Positions 59,681 through 64,000 of a stretch of 64,000 nt of DNA are shown piece by piece (the first letter of the stretch is position 1; each line of letters opens with the position of its first letter). The stretch is taken from the NCBI GenBank assembly GCA_019873655.1, contig JAIOAU010000003.1, positions 1-64,000 of the forward strand, written 5' to 3'. The notes beneath the pieces are model-generated. The model ran no database searches. It was not told where the DNA came from and saw nothing but the letters and a program-made list of their open reading frames with translations. This stretch comes from Chloroflexota bacterium (GTDB lineage: Bacteria > Chloroflexota > Anaerolineae > Anaerolineales > Villigracilaceae). Position numbers and translations under genes: made by a program.

Positions 59681-61090
59681 TCATAAGAACTCGCCGCTGG
59701 TCTGGCGCGGCAAAAATTGTCCCTGACCGGCCCCGCCCAGCCATTTTTCCCCGTCCACAATCAGACGGCCGCGCAGGAAGACCTTCTCCGGGTACCCGGT
59801 CAGTTCCCAGCCCTCGTACAGGTTGTAATCGGTGCGCTGATGCGACAGGGCGACGCCGTACCTGACCTTCTTGTTCGGGTCCCAGAGGACGATGTCCGCG
59901 TCCGAGCCGGGCAGGAGCGCGCCCTTGCGCGGGTACAGGCCGAAGATTTTGGCCGGATTGGTCGAGGTCAGCGCGACAAACTGCTGCGGCGTCAACCGCC
60001 CGGACCCGACGCCGGCCGTCCACAGAACCGGCAGACGGTCCTGCACCCCCGGCAGGCCGTTGGGGATTTTGGTGAAGTCGCCGCGGCCGAGTTCCTTGCC
60101 GGGGATGGCGACCGGTTTCCCTTCGTAGAGAATCGGCTTTGTCCCGTCGAAGAAGAACGGGCAGTGGTCGGTGCCGACCGTCTGGAGCGTGCCGTCGGTC
60201 AGACCCTGCCACAGGCGGGCGTTGTCGGCGGCGGAGCGGACGGGCGGGGAGCAAATCCATTTGGCTCCATCGGGGCGCATCAGGTCATCCTCGGTGAAGA
60301 ACAGATACTGCGGGCAGGTCTCGCCCATCGCCCGGACGCCGCGCTCGCGGGCGTAGCGGAGCATATCCACCTCCCCGGCGGCGTTCATGTGGACGATGTA
60401 GATGGGGGCGTCGGCCTGGGCGGCCAGGGCGCAGGCGCGCAGGGTCGCCTCGACCGCGCCCCAGGCCGGGCGCGTGCGGGCATGCCAGATCGGTTCGGCG
60501 CGACCGGCGGCGAGCGCCTCGGCGGTCAGCGTCTCGATGACGTCGCCGTTCTCGGCATGGAGCAAGACCAGCATCCCCAAATCTTTGGCTATGCGCAAAG
60601 CGCGGAAGATGCTGCCGTCGTCCAGCCGCAGGCGGTTGTTGTACGCGGTGAAAACCTTGAGCGAGGCGATTCCCTGTTCGGGAAGGCGGGCGATCTCAGC
60701 GGCAATTTGCTCGTCGAAGCGGGTCAGATTCATGTGAGCGGCGTAATCCACCGCGGCCTTGGCAGACTTCTCGCGCCAGGCTTTCACCGATTCGCTCAGG
60801 GTGGGAAAGTCGAGGGAGACGAAGTCAATCACGGTCGTTGTCCCACCGAAGGCGGCCGCTTTCGTGCCGGTGTAATGGTCGTCCGAGGAGACCGTGCCGA
60901 ACATCGGCAGGTCGAAGTGCGTGTGCGGGTCCACGCCGCCGGGGAGGATGAGTTTGCCGGAGGCATCCAAGACTTGGTGACCCGGCGCATCCAAGTTGGC
61001 GTCGACGCGCGCGATTTTCTCGTCCACAATGAGCAGGTCTGCCTGGAAGGTTTTATCGGAGGTGATGAGGGTGCCGTTTTTGATGATCAT
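59681..61090 (-). CDS. hydA: Dihydropyrimidinase/hydantoinase
   Basis: The 469-aa amidohydrolase has the binuclear metal site 'GGVDPHTHFDLP', the carboxylated Lys in 'ASLKVFTAYNN' near residue 150, 'LLHAENGDVI' and 'IVHMNAAGEVDMLRYA' with further metal His residues, and 'GTDHCPF' with the catalytic Asp. It opens cyclic ureides (dihydropyrimidines or hydantoins) to N-carbamoyl amino acids. The carbamoylase at 40366 could take the next step. A strong start 'MIIKNGTLIT' is typical. Confidence 0.93.
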   Translation of the reverse strand: MIIKNGTLITSDKTFQADLLIVDEKIARVDANLDAPGHQVLDASGKLILPGGVDPHTHFDLPMFGTVSSDDHYTGTKAAAFGGTTTVIDFVSLDFPTLSESVKAWREKSAKAAVDYAAHMNLTRFDEQIAAEIARLPEQGIASLKVFTAYNNRLRLDDGSIFRALRIAKDLGMLVLLHAENGDVIETLTAEALAAGRAEPIWHARTRPAWGAVEATLRACALAAQADAPIYIVHMNAAGEVDMLRYARERGVRAMGETCPQYLFFTEDDLMRPDGAKWICSPPVRSAADNARLWQGLTDGTLQTVGTDHCPFFFDGTKPILYEGKPVAIPGKELGRGDFTKIPNGLPGVQDRLPVLWTAGVGSGRLTPQQFVALTSTNPAKIFGLYPRKGALLPGSDADIVLWDPNKKVRYGVALSHQRTDYNLYEGWELTGYPEKVFLRGRLIVDGEKWLGGAGQGQFLPRQTSGEFL

Positions 61091-61150
61091 TTGGAGGGTC
61101 CTGAGGGGTCTGAGGGGATGAGGGTCTGAAGGGATGATGTTTCTGAGGGA
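61091..61150. repeat. Octanucleotide repeat between the four-helix gene and hydA
   Basis: On the minus strand units of about 8 bp (CATCCCTT, CAGACCCT, CATCCCCT, CAGACCCC) fill the gap right after the four-helix stop codon. Confidence 0.7.
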
Positions 61151-61540
61151 TTAAGGTTTCTTGCGGGCGTTGTGTTCAATGGAGGCTTTGAGGCGGGAGA
61201 GGAGATAGCCGGTCTCGCGGGCCAAATCGGCAATTTGGGCGTAGTCGGCGTCAGCAAGATAACCCAGGTCGTGGGCAAGTTCAAGATGATACTCGGTCTC
61301 GGCCAGGGAGCCGACTGCGATATGTAAATGCCGAAGGTAGTTGGCAGAACTGCCGAGGGCGTATCCCTCGGCGATATTCGCCCCGACCGAGGCGGCCGAG
61401 CGGCGAATCTGACTGGTCAAGCCAAAAAGTTCGTGTTTGGGAAATTTTTCACTGACTTTATAAACAGCGAGCGTCATCGCATGAGCGCGCTTCCAGACCA
61501 GCAACTTGCGGAAAGCCTTTTCCTCCCTCCCCTCACTCAT
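61151..61540 (-). CDS. Four-helix bundle protein, second copy
   Basis: A 129-aa relative of the protein at 50895 with 'LLVWKRAHAMTLAVYKVSEK', 'LTSQIRRSAASVGANIAEGY' and 'RHLHIAVGSLAETEYHLELA'. The two copies are clearly diverged. It overlaps the stop of the upstream unknown gene by 8 bp; GGGAGGGAAGAGAG precedes the ATG. Its 3' flank, like that of the other copy, is a short tandem repeat array. Confidence 0.9.
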   Translation of the reverse strand: MSEGREEKAFRKLLVWKRAHAMTLAVYKVSEKFPKHELFGLTSQIRRSAASVGANIAEGYALGSSANYLRHLHIAVGSLAETEYHLELAHDLGYLADADYAQIADLARETGYLLSRLKASIEHNARKKP

Positions 61541-62150
61541 CTCTCTTCCCTCCCTCAAAAGCCTCGTTGCCATCAGAAACCTCATCCCCTTTAGAGACCT
61601 CGTCCCCCTTCGAAATCTCCCGAATCCCCAACAACGCCGCCAGCACATCCGGCGGAATGTCCTCTTCCGGCAAATCCGTTTTGTACCCTTGCGATTGCTC
61701 CGCGCGCTCTCGCAAGGAACGCCACAAGAATTGCCGTTCGTCGCTCCGGATGACCAGATCGTTGAGCGTCTGGGCATTGAGCAGGTACTCACCGGTGGTG
61801 TAGAGGAAGGTCAGCCGCCGCCACCGATCGGCCAGGATGGGGCGCGGCAGGCGTTCCAGCGCGCCGAGTTGAATCTTGAAATATTCCTCGCGCGCCCGCG
61901 GATGATTCGGCTCGTCGCGCAGGAGTTCGGCGCGGGTGGTCAGTTCATGGCCCCTGACCTCGGCGACGTACTCGATGCGCCCGCCGCGCTCGCCGAAACT
62001 GCCGGGCTGGTAGAAAGCCAGGTAGTCCACGGCGATCACCTTCGGCGCGGTGCGGAAGGGGATGCGATACCAGCCCAAGAGCCGGGCAATCTCCAGATCG
62101 CGCGGCGAGGGCAGGAGACAGACGAGGACGAGGGAGGAGGAAGATAACAT
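61533..62150 (-). CDS. Conserved protein of unknown function next to the R-M genes
   Basis: The 205-aa product has a compact N-terminal 150 residues with 'LLGWYRIPFRTAPKVIAVDY', 'GRIEYVAEVRGHELTTRAEL' and 'ITFLYTTGEYLL'-like strands ('LTFLYTTGEYLLNAQT'), then a low-complexity acidic tail with repeated 'SKGDEV' units. No membrane helix or catalytic motif was recognised. It overlaps the REase stop by one base (TGATG), so it is translated as part of the R-M operon; a nuclease-related or effector role is possible but not shown. Confidence 0.6.
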   Translation of the reverse strand: MLSSSSLVLVCLLPSPRDLEIARLLGWYRIPFRTAPKVIAVDYLAFYQPGSFGERGGRIEYVAEVRGHELTTRAELLRDEPNHPRAREEYFKIQLGALERLPRPILADRWRRLTFLYTTGEYLLNAQTLNDLVIRSDERQFLWRSLRERAEQSQGYKTDLPEEDIPPDVLAALLGIREISKGDEVSKGDEVSDGNEAFEGGKRDE

Positions 62151-62878
62151 CAGACCTTTGCGGAATTAAATTCCACCAGTTTTTTCCAGTCAATATTCCC
62201 GTCCTGACAGAACTCGCCTAAAAACTCCTGCGTGAATAAATTGAGAAGACGTCCGTACTCGGCTTGGAACTCCTCGTTACGTTCCTTGGCGCGACGGCCG
62301 AGCGGCTCGATAATGTCCACGTAGAGTTGGCTGTTGCCAGAGATGAACTCCCAGAAGGCCTGACCGCAGAGTTTCTGATAGTCGCCTTTGTCGGGCTGGT
62401 TATCTTTCCCATAACAGCAGCCATTGATGGCAACGACCTGCCCTTGATGGCCGCTGGTACGCAGGATGCGTTGCGCCTTCTTGAAATTATCTATCATGCG
62501 CTTGATTTGACTGCTGTTGCCCCAATTTGGCCCAGACTTTACAGAAACAATGTAGAGGACACCGTTTCTCTCAAATTCGAGGTCAACACCTTCGGCTGCC
62601 GATTTCCGCCCACCGTAGACGCGCGAGCAAACAAAGATAGCCAATTCCTCCAGGAAGTCGCCAAAAATGGTTTCTTCTTGCGAAGAGAGATGAGCATCAA
62701 GAAGAGACTTAACTAAATCTTGAGCAGTATGAATATTTTTAGCCTTAAACAGGTAAGGATTTTTTCGTTTCAAAATCTGCTTCAATCTCAAAGTGCGCAA
62801 ACTGTCTGCCCGCCGCTTATGAAAACCGCCAATATTTTGCTCAACAAAATGGGCAACCTCATCAAGATTTAGTGGCAT
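62150..62878 (-). CDS. Type II restriction endonuclease (PmeII-like family)
   Basis: The 242-aa protein has a PD-(D/E)XK core: 'GDFLEELAIFV', the Asp and Glu of 'EGVDLEFERNG' and 'YIVSVKSGPNWGNSSQ' (Lys). Other family blocks are 'KRKNPYLFKAKN' and 'CGQAFWEFISGN'. The family assignment is from recall of PmeII-like enzymes and the recognition site is unknown. Its start overlaps the methylase by 17 bp. GC content here is clearly lower than in the neighbours, suggesting acquisition by transfer. Confidence 0.8.
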   Translation of the reverse strand: MPLNLDEVAHFVEQNIGGFHKRRADSLRTLRLKQILKRKNPYLFKAKNIHTAQDLVKSLLDAHLSSQEETIFGDFLEELAIFVCSRVYGGRKSAAEGVDLEFERNGVLYIVSVKSGPNWGNSSQIKRMIDNFKKAQRILRTSGHQGQVVAINGCCYGKDNQPDKGDYQKLCGQAFWEFISGNSQLYVDIIEPLGRRAKERNEEFQAEYGRLLNLFTQEFLGEFCQDGNIDWKKLVEFNSAKV

Positions 62879-63734
62879 TATAGTTTCCTTTCTCCTCTAG
62901 CAAAGCCAATTGAAGAGGCGCCTCAAGTACAGGGAGAATTCCCTGTTGCGCCAATTGAAAATATTCTGGCAAAATCTCAATACCAACAGCATTACGTCCC
63001 ATGCGTTGGGCCACGCGCACTGTCGTTCCAGAACCCATAAATGGATCTAAAACCCAATCACCAGGACGAGTAAACAGTTTGATGAACCACTCCGGTAAAT
63101 CTTCAGGAAAAACTGCGCTATGGTTGCGGTTCTTCGTTTCTGTCGCAAGGTGCAATACATTGGTCGGATAAACCTTATCGCGACCAATCCAGTTCGCGAC
63201 ACGTTTACCAAAGCCGCTCCCCACTCGTGATGTATCGCGGACCAAATCCGTTTCACTTAGTTTCTTTAACCGCCGTTCTGCCCACTCTCCCATCGGTATC
63301 ATTACTTCTTCCTGATACATATGGAATTTGCGATTTTTGTTGAATTGCAAAAGGCGTTCCCAAGAATCTCGGAATCGATTAGGCCACTTACCTGGATAAC
63401 TGTTTTTCTTGTGCCAGATAAATTCCTCTGTCCAGAGCCAGCCTTGCTTCCGCATAGCAAGAATCAACTCAATAACATATGTGTGCCGCTCTCCATTGAC
63501 AACCTTTTCCTTGATGTTTAACACGAATGTACCTGTTGGTTTTAATACGCGCAATAATTCAGCCGAGATGGGCAAGAACCATTCCACATAATCATCTGGC
63601 CGAATGCCACCATAAGTGTTTGCTCGACTATCAGCGTAAGGTGGCGAAGTGAAAATCAAATCCATAGAATTGTCGGGCAATTCTTTGAGTTTTTCCCGAC
63701 AATCACCCAGAATTAGACGTGCTTCGATCTTCAT
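62862..63734 (-). CDS. DNA methyltransferase (N4-cytosine or N6-adenine type, beta order)
   Basis: The 290-aa protein has motif IV 'FTSPPYADSRA' near residue 29 before the SAM motif I 'DPFMGSGTTVRVAQRMGR' near 244-261, the order of beta-class amino-methyltransferases. TSPPY favours cytosine-N4 over adenine-N6 but does not prove it. It is first in the R-M operon, so the host DNA is protected before the nuclease is made. A TATAAT lies 7 nt before the ATG. Confidence 0.9.
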   Translation of the reverse strand: MKIEARLILGDCREKLKELPDNSMDLIFTSPPYADSRANTYGGIRPDDYVEWFLPISAELLRVLKPTGTFVLNIKEKVVNGERHTYVIELILAMRKQGWLWTEEFIWHKKNSYPGKWPNRFRDSWERLLQFNKNRKFHMYQEEVMIPMGEWAERRLKKLSETDLVRDTSRVGSGFGKRVANWIGRDKVYPTNVLHLATETKNRNHSAVFPEDLPEWFIKLFTRPGDWVLDPFMGSGTTVRVAQRMGRNAVGIEILPEYFQLAQQGILPVLEAPLQLALLEEKGNYNATKS

Positions 63735-63741
63735 GCCATAA

Positions 63742-63747
63742 ATTATA
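63742..63747 (-). promoter_or_regulatory. -10 element of the R-M operon
   Basis: Minus-strand TATAAT, 7 nt before the methylase ATG with no ribosome binding site between, suggesting a leaderless transcript. The -35 match is weak. Confidence 0.55.
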
Positions 63748-63770
63748 CTCTCAACTCCTCCCCAGAATCA

Positions 63771-63799
63771 CAAGCCGCCTGCTCACGCAGACGGCTTGA
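63771..63799 (-). terminator. Hairpin after the partial PLP-enzyme gene
   Basis: CAAGCCG-CCTGC (63771-63782) pairs with GCAG-A-CGGCTTG (63787-63798) with one bulge; it lies between the stop of the minus-strand gene at 63824 and the R-M promoter. Confidence 0.5.
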
Positions 63800-63821
63800 C
63801 TTTCGACTTCTGACCTTCGAC
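63794..63821. repeat. Heptanucleotide repeat at the end of the last gene
   Basis: Minus-strand GTCGAAG, GTCAGAA, GTCGAAA, GTCAAGC begin 2 bp after the TAG stop at 63824-63826; the unit is the same as at 50803-50907. Confidence 0.8.
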
Positions 63822-63823
63822 TA

Positions 63824-64000
63824 CTACATCAACCCCACTTCCGCGTTGAACTCCTCAATCAGCGCGTCGATTTCCTCTGCCTGCTGTTGGACGCCTTTCC
63901 AGTACTCGCGGTCGTTCCACATGCGGACGATTTCCTCGTAGGTCTTGCCTTGCTGTTCGACCCAGGTGTAGTACTTCAAGTTGTGGACGCGGCGGCGGTC
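63824..64000 (-). CDS. C-terminal end of a probable PLP-dependent cysteine synthase-family protein (5' end outside window)
   Basis: Only the last 58 residues are present ('RVHNLKYYTWVEQQGKTYEE' and 'MWNDREYWKGVQQQAEEIDA'). The 'NLKYYTWVEQQGK' block is like the C-terminus of cysteine-synthase/threonine-synthase-type PLP proteins I remember from related bacteria, but no catalytic residue is in view, so the assignment is tentative. Confidence 0.45.
   Translation of the reverse strand, partial: DRRRVHNLKYYTWVEQQGKTYEEIVRMWNDREYWKGVQQQAEEIDALIEEFNAEVGLM

Overview
This window looks like chromosomal DNA from a free-living, GC-rich bacterium, most probably a member of the Chloroflexota (Anaerolineae-like). 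That placement is inferred from gene content: an rplU-rpmA-L31 cluster, secreted proteins with NBR1-type Ig domains and Thr/Pro linkers, tandem alpha-oxoamine synthases with a carrier protein, FHA and AI-2E membrane proteins, and a T-box in front of ileS. It has not been tested with a marker-gene tree. No rRNA, tRNA, CRISPR array, prophage or complete transposon was recognised.

Layout. 1-1.2 kb: 3' end of a Cys-rich secreted protein, an array of 22-bp palindromic repeats and a small element with terminal inverted repeats. 1.2-8.3 kb (minus): hydrolase, nuclease, kinase, CCA-adding enzyme, two hpt paralogues, tdk, an L31 protein with an RpoA-CTD-like tail, rpmA and rplU, with a consensus promoter upstream of rplU. 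8.5-14.4 kb: degV, then divergent ileS (with T-box) and cysS. 14.4-18.3 kb: methyltransferase, a DUF433/PIN-like toxin-antitoxin-type pair coupled to a membrane-anchored LuxR-type regulator, and a lipoprotein with an HExxH motif. 18.3-22.5 kb: rlmB-like methylase, GH1 glucosidase, nitroreductase, APH-type kinase, MgtC. 22.6-28.4 kb (minus): carrier protein with two alpha-oxoamine synthases, a helicase-associated-domain protein and a GAF-GGDEF protein. 28.5-35.5 kb (mostly plus): DprE2/DprE1-like pair, FHA protein, AI-2E exporter-like protein, a 58-aa protein coupled to a P1 peptidase. 35.6-42.8 kb (minus): holin-like membrane protein, GNAT, DsbA-like protein, duplicated NBR1-Ig secreted protein, M20 carbamoylase, saccharopine dehydrogenase-like protein. 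43-48.4 kb (minus): a carboxylic-acid operon (IDH/IPMDH-like, HMG-CoA-lyase-like, CaiB, LeuC, LeuD). 48.9-54.6 kb (minus): TetR-controlled exporter (permease, HlyD, four-helix protein, two ATPases), divergent from an MFS gene. 56-64 kb: HExxH protein, thiolase, serpin lipoprotein, carbonic-anhydrase-like protein, hydantoinase, then a lower-GC restriction-modification unit and a partial PLP-enzyme gene.

The most unusual feature is in the spacers. Many intergenic gaps inside co-directional runs are filled with short tandem repeats of 7 or 8 bp. The unit differs from gap to gap, and the repeat often supplies or directly abuts the stop codon of the upstream gene (6.2, 19.06, 49.9, 50.8, 51.3, 52.7, 61.1 and 63.8 kb; related repeats lie inside the ileS T-box and at 53.8 kb). 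Other gaps hold REP-like hairpins. Several genes (17187, 18320, 32916, 54679, 63734) have a -10-like hexamer only 6-7 nt before the start codon and no ribosome binding site, which suggests leaderless transcripts.
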